NCBI GenBank assembly: GCA_013400155.1 | Contig: VXBM01000557.1 | Span: 439,094-503,093 of the forward strand | Length of the DNA: 64,000 nucleotides | Source of the DNA: Helopsaltes ochotensis | Taxonomy: Eukaryota; Chordata; Aves; Passeriformes; Locustellidae | Reading direction: 5' to 3' | Shown: positions 25,374 to 37,154 of the stretch, in pieces | Layout of the letters: every line of letters begins with the position of its first letter | How positions within the stretch are numbered: the stretch's first letter is position 1 | The notes under the pieces: generated by a model | What the model was told of the DNA's origin: nothing | The model's database searches: none | The model's input: the letters and a program-made list of their open reading frames with translations, nothing else | Made by a program: the position numbers and the translations under genes

Positions 25374-25564
25374 CTGGGGGAGGAAAACAAACATCAGAGA
25401 GCTCCACGTGCAAAAAGGAAGCAAAGAGGAAGAGAACTCGGGTGCCCCCATCCCGTAACGAGGCGCCCCGGACACTCGGGCTCACACGGACCCGGCCCAG
25501 GCTGGGTTTGCCTTACAGCAGAAGGGCTCACAGTTTCCATACCTTTCCTTGGCAGCTTCCATAC
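25374..25564 (-). other. ARMH4: ARMH4 last intron (191 bp) with tandem donor copy
   Basis: This is a short GT-AG intron between the transmembrane and terminal exons. The primary donor GTATGG is at 25564. A second AAAG|GTATGG stands at 25542, inside an imperfect 22-bp tandem repeat of the exon end. The acceptor has a clean C-rich tract. Confidence 0.85.
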
Positions 25565-25699
25565 CTTCCTTTTATGCCTCTTGGAGCCGTTTCTCCTCCG
25601 GCGATTCATGATCTTGATGCTGTAGAGTGCTCCCAGGATGAAGAGGGCTCCGGCTATTCCCACTCCCACAGGAACCAGCATCCCCGACATGTATCCTGC
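25565..25699 (-). CDS. ARMH4: ARMH4 transmembrane exon
   Basis: This exon is 135 nt (45 codons, phase 0 at both ends). The acceptor is CTCTTCCGTTCAG|GCA and the donor is AGGAAG|GTATGG at 25564. It encodes AGYMSGM, then one hydrophobic helix rich in Gly, Ala, Leu and Val (about codons 8-30, 25678-25610), then the strongly basic cytoplasmic stop-transfer MNRRRRNGSKRHKRK. Small-xxx-small glycines and alanines (GVGIAGALFILGA) run through the helix, which could favour helix packing. The charge asymmetry, acidic outside and basic inside, supports type I topology. Compared with my memory of human ARMH4 there are only a few substitutions. An extra donor-like copy of AAGGTATGG lies 22 nt inside the following intron (see findings), and a solo LTR lies 70 bp upstream of the acceptor. 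Confidence 0.95.
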
Positions 25700-25768
25700 C
25701 TGAACGGAAGAGAGGAGCAGAGCAACACTCCCAAACCCATCCTTCCAGAGTCATTTTCACCAGCCAAG

Positions 25769-26060
25769 TGTCGCCCTGTTCTTCTAAAGTTCTTCTAAGC
25801 CTTCTGGTGTTTGCATTTTGTAATGGAGTTTCTCACACAGTTTTCATGTAAATAATTTTTGTTTACATTCTTTCATGGAGCAGGAGACAGTTGATGGACT
25901 GTTGGTTTGACCAGTTTGGTTGGAGAGGTGGCAATTTCACCCTCCAATCCATGATCACTTTTGGAATTCTATAAATGACAAGGTTTGTAAATAAACTTCC
26001 CCCTTTTTGCCTTGGACTCTCAGCACGTGAGTGTCGTTCATTTCGTGTCATATCTCGACA
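25769..26060 (+). mobile_element. Solo LTR beside ARMH4 exon
   Basis: This is a 292-bp element with perfect 5-bp inverted ends (TGTCG...CGACA) and a perfect 6-bp target duplication GCCAAG (25763-25768 and 26061-26066). A TATAAA near 25970 and an AATAAA near 25989 lie in plus orientation, antisense to ARMH4. It is alignable with the LTR at 19374-19647 but clearly diverged, and has about 20 bp more near its left end. No viral coding region is attached. Its left edge is 70 bp from the acceptor of the transmembrane exon. Confidence 0.92.
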
Positions 26061-26359
26061 GCCAAGGACTGCAATATATCCCTACGGTGATTTCCTCAAA
26101 ATTTTTTTTGATTTGAGTCCCCACCACCTGCCTGCACGGGATCATTCCTGCTTCCAACCCCACTCCAGGAGCAAGCTGGTCACCAGCACAACTCAGCTTT
26201 TCCTGACAGATATTTACTGGTGACAGCTGAGACCCTTGCCTGCCTTTAGGAGAGGGAATAATTTGGGTGAGTGCTGGGGTGAAGTGTCTCAGTGGGGATG
26301 CAGTCATTCACCCCTTCATTGCACAGAAATTTACCACAATATAGGGAAAGGACTTACTA

Positions 26360-26720
26360 CTACAATGGAAAGTAAAATAGGAGTAGACTTTTAGTGGGAG
26401 TTATTTACTGTATTTATGTCTGAGTTAAGTTATATTTTAATGCTCTGTTAATATTAAGAATAATTTCTGTGTAGTCAAGTTTAATTATAGGTTAAGTATT
26501 GTTAAGTCAGGTCATCTTAAGTTCTGTTAAGTTTGTGCCCTGTTAAGTTTAGGTTATCTTTAAGTTTTGATAGGTTCAAGTTTTATAAGGTTTAGATGAT
26601 GTTAAGTTTATATCCTACTAATTTAAGGTTTTACTTATATGTAAGTTTATTTAAGTCCCTATCATCTTTCTGTCAAAGTTTATTCATAATAAGTTTGAGT
26701 ACTTATTGATTCTAAAAATC
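26360..26720. repeat. AT-rich block with repeated GTTAAGT motif
   Basis: Exact GTTAAGT occurs at 26424, 26491, 26501, 26526, 26542 and 26601, with many one-base variants between them (TTTAAGTTT, TCAAGTTTA, TGTAAGTTTA). Spacing is irregular, so this is not a simple tandem array. The flanks show no target duplication that I can see. Confidence 0.7.
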
Positions 26721-26729
26721 ACCCTGAGC

Positions 26730-29700
26730 TTTGTTAAAATATGCTCATCTTATTTATAACGTTTAGTTATTTTTATAACTGTGAAGGAAAACCAAAGGAA
26801 GGTGATCTCGAGCCACTCCAAGGCCTCCTCGGCTTGGTGCTCAGAATCTCTGAGCCAAACACTTTGGGAAGGGGTCCCCTGCCTGGCAGCGGGATGGTGA
26901 CACACAGGGAGGGCACACACACCTTCAGCTGGCCTGAAGGGGAGCACAGCAAAAGTAAACCAGCCCTAATTCAATTGCTGTGATCTGTATGCTTGAATTG
27001 CCCATTAAAAAAATAATAATAATACAGACAGCATGACTAACCTAAAATTACACATCTAAACACTTGCAATCCTTGGGAAAATATTCCCAATTCTTGTTAT
27101 GTTGTATTTTACTGCTTGAAATGAAAATGAACCTGAGTTTTAAAGTGCCAGATGGCTTCAGAATCTTCACTTAATTTGGGCAGGAGGGCTCAGTGTTGCA
27201 AGGGAGGCAGGTGCAGCCTGGCTCCCCCTCTGTAGCTCTGCCTCTCCTCACACTGCAGCCAGAGTCCTCTGCTGTGCCACTGCAGCTTCACCGTTTGCCT
27301 GCTACACCCCCCAAAATGGATTCTACACCTGCCAAGGGACACGGGCTCCAATCCTGAGGACTATCAGACAGCTCCTGGCGAGTCCCAGCCCATTGCTTAC
27401 AACCACTTGTCTTCATCTGTGCTCTCAAAATTCAACACAGCACACACACCATAATTATTTCTCTTCCATAATCCACTCAGTGGGAGGAGAAATAATAATA
27501 ATAAAAAAAGGTATTCAGCTGCACTACCCTGCTTTTGTATACTTACCTGGAGAATGAAAATACCTGCTGTCACCTGGGGCAGGCACAATGCCAAGGAGGG
27601 CTGGTTTGCTCCCCCAAGCCCTTCCAGATCCTACTCAGTGCTTTTAAATAGTAACAGCTCTGTGTCTGGCTCCCAAAGCTGGAGGGAATCTTCAGCTGCA
27701 TGGTTCAGATTCCCTGAACACCCTCCCAGAAAACCCTGTTCAGCTCAGGTGCTGGGAAGGGGCTACATCCCTGAGCCCAGCTCCTGAAGAAGAAGGTTAG
27801 TCAGGACACAGCTGAAGGCTGTGTCTCTGTGAGGCAATTAAGGTGCCTTAATTGGGTGACCTAATTAGTGCAGCGTGAGGTTTTCTATTTCTGGAACTTT
27901 GCTGCTGGCATGGGCAGTGAGGGGAGGCTGCAAATGGTTTTCAGCTGCTGCCCAGTTGAGTTTCCGTGTCAGAAATCACAATGAACTCCTCAGCCTGTCT
28001 GTGAGCCTTTATCACACCTGACCAGCCTGTGGCCTTTTACAGCTTTCCCCCAGTTCAATGTTTTATACCCCAAAATCCTGTGATGGGGTGCAAATCCAGC
28101 CCTTCTGTGTCTTGCAGCCCAACTTCTCAGGGCTTCTGCACTTTCTTGGTAGAAAACCCCATTTCACTGGCCAAAGCCACATTTCTACCCCTTTCTGGGG
28201 AAGATGTAGCTTCTTTAGGGATGCTTTTAATCCACCCAATCCATGCTCATGACCTTCCTGGCCCTGCTGGGCTTTGAGATAACAGCAAGAGAACCCGAGA
28301 GGAGCTTCATGTCCATTATTTGCCACACCAAATGCAGCATTTGCACAGTGATTGCAGGAGACCAGACATAAATCTGCCCCTGTGCTCCTGGTCCCACAGC
28401 CCTTGAGGGACAGGGAAGGACACATCTCCCAGAGAGACAGGACATTCCACTGTGTGCTGGAATCCTCTTCTGGATGGAGGGATTATAAAATAAAAGATGG
28501 GGCAAATGAGAGAGGCACATAAGACTGGTGCTGATAAACTCTGCTAGGAAGAGGAGGGAATGGGGTGAACAGGTTTATTTGCAAAGTGATTTTGCTACAC
28601 CAGCAGCTGGTTGGGATTGGGGGGGGTGGGGAGTGTTTTTTGCTGGGCTTTTCGAAGGAAAAATGTGAGCCAGGTGAAAGACCACAGTAAACACACAAAA
28701 TCAGTGAGTTCCCCAAAGGAGGGAGTGGCTGAGCAGAGAGTCTCTCTTTGAAGTGGACCCCAGTGGCTCCTCAGTTACACCTGGGCACTGCCACACGGTC
28801 CAGGGTCTGCCTGCACGAGGTTCAGACTCTCCAGAGCTCTCCTGGAGACAGGACCAGGAACATGCAGCCCCTCTGCAAGAGGGGGGGACAGAGGTGGCCA
28901 ACAGGGTGACAAGAGGAACGACGTGAGAGCTACAGCTTCAGTGAGAAGCCACGGATGTCCCCGAGCTGGTGCTGTGCCACGTGCTGGCATGAGCAGGTGA
29001 CCTGTGCATGCTGCAACCCCTGCAGGCACCCTGCAGCCTCGGGGGCTGCTCTTTACCTTGCCTGGGAAAACCATTCTCTGTCCTTTCAGCCTCTGCTCTG
29101 GATGAATCCCAGGCCAAGGAGCTCTGCCACGAGCAGAGCTTGCTCTGGACTTGCCTCCTTCCTAGTGCAGGCAGAAAGGCAATTCAGCAAGGGCTGGGCA
29201 GGAACCCACCTTAAGCCCTCCCCAGTCCTGGAAAACAGACACCCAGACCCTGTTTTTGTGCTCTGACTTGATGGTAAAGGTGCTGCTGAAATTTGGTGTG
29301 GACCACGTAGGAAGGCTGGGCCGGTTGGGTGAGCCTGCCTCAGCTTAGAGATGTGTTTTCAGAGATCACTCTCACTCCTTGTGATGGCTTTTGTTTCTAC
29401 TGTCTCTGATCCTGTTCAAGACTTTCCAAGGCCTGTTGAATCACAAAATGTTCTTGCTGTCACCTCATTTCCAGCTTCATGGCTCTGCTGTCAGCAACAC
29501 AACACCTGGAAGGCTTCACAACCATTTTGAAATGTCAATATTTGCCCTGGGGCAGCAGAGCTTAAAAAGCCATCACTGCCTGTGGCTGGCACAACTCTTG
29601 ATTCCATGGGCCAGCCCCCTGTGGTGGCAGGGAGGAATGATCAGGGTCTGTTACCTTGTCAGTTTTACTGTGTTTGATCATTCTCCTTCCAGGGATTTGC

Positions 29701-29850
29701 AGCACGTGGAGGTAGGAAAAGCTTCATCCAGAGGCACTGGCATGGCATGCAGCCTCTCACCAGAGAGCAGCACCAGACCCCCGTGATTTCCATCCAGAGC
29801 TGAGCTTAGCACTCAGACAAAAGGCGTGGAACTAAGTTCTTTACCCTGGG
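26730..29850. other. Unique intronic sequence, no gene
   Basis: There is an (AAT)n-like run near 27010-27025 and another near 27490-27505. No further repeat or exon was recognised. Confidence 0.5.
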
Positions 29851-29851
29851 G

Positions 29852-29992
29852 TCCCTGGAAACATTCCAGGTCAGGTTGGACAGGGCCCAAAGCAACCTGA
29901 TCCTGATCTGGTGGATGATATCCCTGCTCAGTGCAGAGGGGTTGGACTAGATGGACTTCCAAAGGTCCTTCCCAACCAAAACTATTCTGTGA
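29852..29992 (+). mobile_element. CR1 3' end fragment
   Basis: CATTCCAGGTCAGGTTGGAC, GGGGTTGGACTAGATGGACT, CCTTCCCAACCAAAACTATT and a terminal CTGTGA. It is a sense CR1 of a subfamily ending with GGACTAGATG. Confidence 0.88.
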
Positions 29993-30287
29993 GAAGTTAA
30001 GGGGAAATAAAAAACTAACTCAGGTTATCTGGCAAGGTCATTTTCTGGTGCAGAGAAATCAAACACTTCTGTCCCTCCTGCCCTTAGTTACAACCCATCA
30101 GGGATTTATTGTGGATTCACACCACTCTAGACCAGCAGCATCTGGTTCATTTGCCTCCCAGAGAAAATTTTAAGGCCTTTCTCAACTGTCTGTGTAGAGA
30201 TAAAGCACTGCACTGGCAAGAATTTATTTATTCCTGCAAGTAAAAGTGGCTTTGCTTTGAAAGGAACTGAAACACTGAGCCTCCTAC

Positions 30288-30319
30288 CTTATCTTTCAGC
30301 TTCTCCATCCAGCTCCTCA
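30288..30319 (-). CDS. ARMH4: ARMH4 32-nt exon (RSWMEKLKDK)
   Basis: This is a very small exon that ORF-length searches miss. The acceptor is TTATTTTTCAG and the donor is AAG|GTAGG. Its first two bases (TG) complete the split valine codon begun by the last G of the acidic exon. It then reads RSWMEKLKDK and ends in phase 0, exactly as needed to join the AGYMSGM start of the next exon. The joined reading QGL-V-RSWMEKLKDK-AGYMSGM matches my memory of human ARMH4. The amphipathic, basic-acidic stretch lies just outside the membrane helix. It sits alone between a 26.7-kb intron and a 4.6-kb intron, about 4.6 kb from the next exon. Confidence is high because phase, splice sites and peptide all agree. 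Confidence 0.93.
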
Positions 30320-33300
30320 CTGAAAAATAAGGAAAAAGAAAAGCTGTAATCATGTTACTTCTATTAATTACTAACAAATGACAGTGATAACATTAAAATA
30401 GACAGCAATTAAATTGACAAGCTGATAAGGCTGAACATTAGATTTCCTCTTTTCTCATTCATGAAAAGAAGCAAATGCGGCAAATCAACACAAGAAACTC
30501 TTGGAGTGAGCTGGCAGGCAAGTAGCTCACCTTTGCCTGAGCAATTCACATCTTCAGAGTGATTTAAAAAGGAAGATAAAAAAACGGTATTTCAGGCTGT
30601 GGGGTTTTGACCATCACTTCCCATACACACACTGAGGTGTCTGACCAGGAGAAAAGCTTACAGTGCAGTTATCCCCTTCCACTGGCCTCCTCTCTCTGGA
30701 TATTCTTCCCTGTATTTTGTATAACCTGTAATGATGGCTAAAGACATATTCTTCTCTGTCTTTTATTCCCCTGCTTTTCTGGAATAGCCACTGCCTGCTC
30801 TGGGATAGCTCTGGGAGGTGCTCAATCACTAAACCAAGCAAACTTACGCTGCCAGCACTGCGACTGTCTTCTCCTCACAGTTACATAAGGGAAATACGAC
30901 AGCTGGGAATTAAAACTCTGTAGTGCCAGGTGCTTTGGGAGGAAATATTCACTGATCTCCAAGAGCTGCAAGGGCTCAGCAGTGGGTGCAGGAGTCACTA
31001 ACCTCACTGGGTGTGTCTGCACTGCAACCCGGGGAAAATGCCCGCAAGGATCCGCCAGGAATTTAACAAATTCCTGCTCATAGGTAAGAAGCAATAAACA
31101 GTTAAATGTTGGGTGTTTTTAGGGCTCAGCAACTATGTTTTTCCAAGGATTCTCATCTCTCCTGGAGGACAATGCTACAGGCACAGGGGACTCTTGGATG
31201 CAGCAATGTCTTTCCGAGGGATATTTCTTCCAGGGTGCGTTAAACCCCAAAAGTAACACACAGTTCATGGATTTAGATCTGATTTCCAAGCCTGCTTTGT
31301 TAAAAAACACGGCCCTTCAAAGCTTGAATTAGCAATATCAGTGTCTGCAGGTGCACCTGCAGCACTCAGAGCCTTCCTGTGAGTGGGGAGGGGGCACAGG
31401 AGGGCCAGCAGCAAATGGCTACTTTATGTCTCAGATATAACACGAGTTCAAAGAGATTTGAGTACTCCCTTTGAAGTGTTAGCAACGTAACACCTTCCAA
31501 ACAGAAGGATCCCAAATTAGCTAAAGGTGGACACGTGTGAAAGAGGCACAGGTGCACTTATCTCTGATGGGGAGCTGAATTAGAAGATGAATTATGCAGG
31601 AGAGGGACACACGCAGCACTGCAAGAGGACAACAGGCCTTGTTTTATCAGCTCTCCCCACCATTAGTCCTGGCCTGCGTAGGCTAAGCCACGAAAAAACT
31701 CGATTTATGAAGGTGCCAGCACAATCCTCTGGCAGCCCAAGCCTGCATGGCCTGGGTGTCACTCCCAGTGGGATCCCGGAGAGGAAGGAAACCCATGGCT
31801 CCCCTGGGCTGGGTGTCCAGATGTGACACCCAGGAGGAGTGGGGACAGGGCTCAGCCACACGGCTGCAGACCCACGGCGACAATTCTGGCTTCTTTTTCT
31901 CTGCCAAGGTCAGGATGAATAATACACAGGAAATGTAGGTTCATGAGTTTGGGCTTGGATGTTCATTATTTCTTATCTATTTACAGACTCACCAGTGAGC
32001 TCTAACTAGCAAGTTAGAGAAATAGGGTAGAATGGAGAGCTTCTAACTCTTTCCAAGGTTATTTAAGTGATAATCCCCTACTAATGAGATGACACCTGTA
32101 TTATTTATACTTTTGACCCAATAATGACCACCCAAGGCCTGCAATGCCGAACAATTACAGAAAACCACCCAAACCCATGAAAAAGAAGGAAGATGAAGGA
32201 CTCAGACAAATCCTCAAACCCTCCATATTGCCTCACACACATTACTATCTACTAAAACCCCAAAATCTAAGTTTGCAGAGTTTCCAACGCCACGGGGCTC
32301 GGGGACAGCGTCCCCCGTGCACACCAGGACGGCCCCACGTGCACCCGCTGTGCTCAGCTGGCCCAAACTCCAGCTGAGCACAAAGCCTATTTTTACACCT
32401 CTCACAACAATTACATGGGATCAGTGATCTCATCAATAGCCGACCCACTTTCCTGCAGCTGAACAACGGCAGCAATTAACTCCGGGGTATTTCTGCCAAG
32501 GCAGAGGCAGGGCCTGAGCTAAGAATATTCTATTACCTATTTTTAAGGAACGCAGATCCTGGCTTTGCTCCCCCTCTGCTCCACGAAACAAGAGCAGGGC
32601 GCCCGCTGGGGCCCACCAACTCGATAGTACAAATCTTTATTTGCTATTTCACGTTTGTTTGTTGTCAAGCCCCAGCCTTGTTTCCAGCCGTGCAGAGCAC
32701 CTCAGGAGCCTTTGGGAAATCGACCCAGGTCACAGGAAAAACAACCCAAGGTGATTTTCTCCCTGACTAGGTGCCTCTCCAGGGGATGCTCTAATGCAGC
32801 CACAGCCTCTGACCTCGGCTAGAGGGAAGCAACGACCCCAAATTAATGAGATTCAGGTCAGAAACCCTTCAAGGTCCTGGCAGGACTGCACTGGGAAGGA
32901 GCAGAGAGTGTGGAGCCATCACAGCCAAGGTCCCAGACTTGTCAGGCTGGGGCCAGGACAAGTCAAGGAGCCCTGGATCACCATGAATTACAAACACTTC
33001 CATGTCACCAGTGCACAGCACTGGGAGGAAATCACAAGCCACTGTGTCACCAAAGCTGAGCACTCCACTGATTTACCCCTCTGAGGACACCACGAGTGTG
33101 GGTGGGAGACAGAGCATTATTTCAAGGCAGAATTGATATCTACGCTAAGCAGCTACTAGCAATTAATTCTGGGCTTCAGACTTTAAATTATGCAACAGAA
33201 TCCATATTTAATATTCTGGCTTGGTCTTGGGGGGAGGAACTTGGTGGCTGGCACCTTCCCATGGAAATGCAGCACTCTCCAAGAGCACCAGGTGACTTGC

Positions 33301-33554
33301 CAATGAGGCCAAGCAAATAATTAGTAAGAAATACTCTAGTCCATGTATTTTTCACCATCCCCTTTATCCCTGCTTTCTCTGATCTCTGAATGTCCTGAAG
33401 AAATTACAAGAGTCTCTGGGTGTGAATTACTAACGAGTGTCTGCAGTGCTGGCTCATCTTCCACGGCACTTCCAGGACGGTGACTGGTCCAAACTCTCTG
33501 CCTCAGCTTAATTCTGATCCCTTGGTTTCATGGGGAGCTAAGCAAGATGAGTGT

Positions 33555-33665
33555 GGAGCACTTCTGCAAATTACATACATAATCTGACATCTCCTCAGTG
33601 ATTTATACAAGGTCTGCATCCCCGCAAATTCATTTTAAATAACATATAGCTTAAGATTAAGCCAG
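33555..33665. other. AT-rich candidate conserved non-coding element
   Basis: Unique intronic sequence with AAATTACATACATAATCTGA and CATTTTAAATAACATATAGC, free of transposons. Support is compositional only. Confidence 0.2.
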
Positions 33666-34033
33666 CCAGGAGCACAGAGGAGGAGCATGGTCATCTGGCA
33701 TTGGCCTCAGAGCAGCCCAGGGTGAGTTCAGACAGTTACAGATGCAATGTGCTATTTTTAGTCAGTTTTACCCAGCTTTCCCCTTCAAAACGTGCAGCCA
33801 GCTATTCAGAAGCTCTGGTGCCAGCTAAAGAAGTGAGGCTCATTGGCAGAGGTAAGCAGCAGCCTGTGGTGTCTGCCTGGCCCTTTTTGGAGAGATGTGG
33901 CCCAAAGGGACACTCACAATTCCCTGTGAGCAAAACCCTTCTGGAAGTTCAGGTTTTGGCAGATGTGGCAGGTGGCTCAGGAGGTGACACCCGAGGGTAT
34001 GTAGCGCTGGCTACCCAAAATCACAAGGTGCTC

Positions 34034-34165
34034 TGAGGTCTCCCCAGAGCCTTTTCTTCTCCAGACTGAACATTCCCATCTCTCCCAGCCTGTCTCCAGC
34101 CCTCAGAGCATCTTTGTGGTCTCCTCTGGAACCACCTGGGTCCAGATCCTTTTTGTGTTGAAGCC
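34034..34165 (-). mobile_element. CR1 internal fragment
   Basis: GGTCTCCCCAGAGCCTTTTC, TTCTCCAGACTGAACATTCC, CTTTGTGGTCTCCTCTGG and TCCTTTTTGTGTTGAAG are the more 5' antisense CR1 landmarks. The common 3' end is missing, unlike most copies here. Confidence 0.8.
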
Positions 34166-34865
34166 TTCACTCCTGATCTCCCTCCTCGCTGCTGTTCCAA
34201 GGATTGTCCATCTCCAGACAAGTTCTTTTTCATTATCCAGGTCTCCTGTGCCCCCCTCTGTCCTGCAGCTGCAGGGGACTGTGTGCCAGAGCCTGGCTCA
34301 GCCTTTCAGCCTCACCACGAGGCACCATCCAATCTCTCACCAAAGGCTTTTCCCCGCTTCCCTCTCCACCCTCCTCTGAAATCAGGAGCACAAGTCCTCG
34401 GGGCCTCTTGCTTTGCCAACTTTTAGTAATCCTAATTGCCTAATTATCCACTCCAATGCAATGATAAAGCTGCTTAATAATTCTGTTCGCTTCTCATTCA
34501 TTCTCTCCCTTCCCAGATAAGAAAATGCCAAGACTTCTGGTGGAGATTTCAATCAATAATTCATGCCCTAGTGCCATCAGCTGTCTCCCCCTTCCCCTCT
34601 TGGATGCCCTGCTGCTTTGTCTTGTCACTTTGGTTTCATCTAATCCGCTTGTTTGAATCATATCCTCTTTTTAAATCATCAGTTAAAGCAATCCTGGTTT
34701 TCCATGGCACATCATCGCTCATCCCTGCAGATGTTGCCTGCTTTTCAGATCCAGCACTTACAGCTTCATGCCAGAACTCCATCTTGCTACTGATGAAGGT
34801 TCATCCATCACCTTTTCTTTTAATAACCCTCCACCACGACCCCCAGACCAGTGGTGAAAATGTGG

Positions 34866-34978
34866 CACTGCCAGGGATGGGGCATCCTCAGCTTCTCTGG
34901 GCAACCTGTGCCAGGGCTTCACCACCCTCACAGTCAAGAATTTTTTCCTAATATCTCATCCAAACCTGCACTCTTTCA
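34866..34978 (-). mobile_element. CR1 fragment
   Basis: CTGCCAGGGATGGGGCATCC, CTCTGGGCAACCTGTGCCAG, TTCACCACCCTCACAGTCAA and TTTTTTCCTAATATCTCATC. Both ends are truncated. Confidence 0.85.
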
Positions 34979-36240
34979 GCAAAGGAGAGCTGGCTGAAGT
35001 GGAAAAAATAAGGAAAAGATTGATTACTTTCCATCAGTCTCGATATACCAAGCAACCTGCCCTGTTCCATTACAGATTTCATCCCTTTCTCTTGCAGGTT
35101 GAACTTTTTTTTTTTCCCAAATGAGACTTGTGAGAACAATTTTGCAGAAATGCTTCGTGCTCCATCTGCTCAGCTCTGACAACTTAATGGCACAAGGGTG
35201 CATCAGCTCCTTCCCCTTAAAAAAGCACAATTTTCAATTTACTCACCAGCACAAATAAATAATAAAGGAAATGGCATCTGGCTGGAAAGCAGCATATTTT
35301 TAATTCCAGGACAACCACACCTACCTGATGGGAATGTTGATGCATGAATTGCCCAACTCGAGAAGGCTTGAACAGCTGGATAATCTAACAAGTGTCAAAC
35401 TGACAATTGCCATTCATGTTTTCAGATAAAAATGTTGCTTGGGTGAACTTCGAGTTCACCCAGTGAACTTTATAATAGTCACCATGGCACTGTGCTCCCT
35501 GAACTGTACCATCTACACCCTTTTCCCTGCCTGTCCAGCTGCAAGCCAAGCATGGTTGCTACCCAAACCTGCCACAACCTGCCCAAAACTCTTGGAAAAG
35601 ACGGGGAGACAAATCACCACGCTCGCCCAGAAAGTAGGAACTAAAATGGGCTCCCCAACTCCTTCCCTGACCTTATTAACCCTTTTGACACTCCTTTCCC
35701 CATGGCATCAGGTCTGGTTCCTCCTTTTCCTTTTCCCTCGCGCTTTCTAAGCTGTTTTCCCCTTTATCTGTCCACTGTGAGTAGCTCCTTGCTGAGGCTG
35801 GCAAAGGCACTGCCCTTGTGCCTTGGCATTTCTCTGTGAACTCAGCTCTTCTCTGGGGCCTTCAGAACACACATTGACATCTACACACTATTTGTTTCAC
35901 CCTCAGTGGCCCCAGGCAGACACAAACCAAGGTACAAAACCTCCCATTATCCTAAAAGGCATCAGCAGGACGTTGGTGTGAACTGGCTGTCACAATTTGT
36001 TGTGCGATTAAATATTTACCGGATCACGCTGTGTTCAAAAGCTGCGTCTGCTCTGGGAGAGGAAATGCAAACTTTGTTTATGGAAATGGCAACGCCTCTG
36101 CTGGAGCACACGAGGGATCAGCTTCTCCCCCGCTCTGCCCTGGCACAGCTCCTGGAGCAACATAGGGAGTCACCAGCAGTGGGAATCCACCCTGCCTCAG
36201 CTCATGGTGTGCTGAAAATGTTCACATTCACCAGCCTTCA

Positions 36241-36592
36241 GAGAATCACAGACTGCTCTGGGTTAAAGGGACCTTAAAGACAGTCTTGTTCCAAGCCCCT
36301 GCCATGGGCAGGGACATCTTCCACTATCCCAGGTTGCTCCAAACCCCCTCCAACCTGGCCTTGGACCCTTCCAGGGAGCCAGGGGCAGCCACAGCTTCTC
36401 TGGGCACCCTGTGCCAGGCACCCCCACCCCTCACAGCCAGGAATTCCTTCCTCATATCCCATCTAATCCTGCCCTCTGGCAGTTTGAAGCTATTCCCTCT
36501 TATCCTGTCACTTCATGCCCATGCCCAAAGTCCTTCTCCATCTCTCTTAGAGCCCCTCGAGGCCCTGGAAGGGGCTCTAAAGTCTCCCTCTC
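36241..36592 (-). mobile_element. CR1 3' fragment, about 350 bp
   Basis: It starts AGAATCACAGACTGCTCTGG and carries the full series of antisense landmarks to AGAGCCCCTCGAGGCCCTGG. It is similar in extent to the copy at 1561. Confidence 0.92.
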
Positions 36593-37154
36593 CTTGTCAA
36601 AGCTGTATCCTGCTGAAGATGAAAAATCTTCCTTTACTCATGAGGCCTGACTTTGCAGCTTTAATAACCTTTTTAAGGTGGCATTTGTGTGCTTTTTTAT
36701 ATTTACATACCACCATCCAAATAGAGCTACCTAGAAGCAGCAGCTGAAGAGCCAGGTTCTATGAAAGAATGCTTTCCAGGCTTTTCCAGTGCCTTTTCCA
36801 GAGCACTGATACACCTCTTACAGAGTTTTTCTGATCCTTGCACTCTCAACTCTAAAATTTTGCCATACAATTATTTTTTTTTCTCAGAGGTCTCCAGCAA
36901 AAAATTCATTAGTGGTTTATTCTTCCCATGATTCATCCACTGGAGCAGGTGAACTTCTTCAGCTGAAGTTTTTTTAAAAAGCCTGGGACAAGCATCACGG
37001 AAAAAATCTTGGTCCAAACAGTTAAAATTTGGTCAAGTCATCAAGAACTAGAATACAACAGAATAAAAATGCAATGAATTTAATGACTGGCGTGGCTTGT
37101 GCAGAATTACAGAGCAAGGCCTTGAGGGGACACATCACCCTTCCCCAGCAAGTG

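Larger units (their letters stand above)
25700..30287 (-). other. ARMH4: ARMH4 intron of 4.6 kb
   Basis: This intron separates the 32-nt exon from the transmembrane exon. It contains a solo LTR close to the acceptor (25769-26060), an AT-rich block with repeated GTTAAGT motifs (26360-26720), and a CR1 3'-end fragment (29852-29992). The stretch 26730-29850 is unique sequence in which I see no gene. Confidence 0.85.

Noticed and set aside
25089..25625. 178-codon plus-strand open frame
   Set aside because: It is antisense to two real ARMH4 exons; their splice sites and peptide explain the openness of the region.
19374..26060. The two similar LTRs as ends of a single provirus
   Set aside because: Each has its own perfect 6-bp target duplication and the 6 kb between them includes the ARMH4 3' end, not viral sequence.
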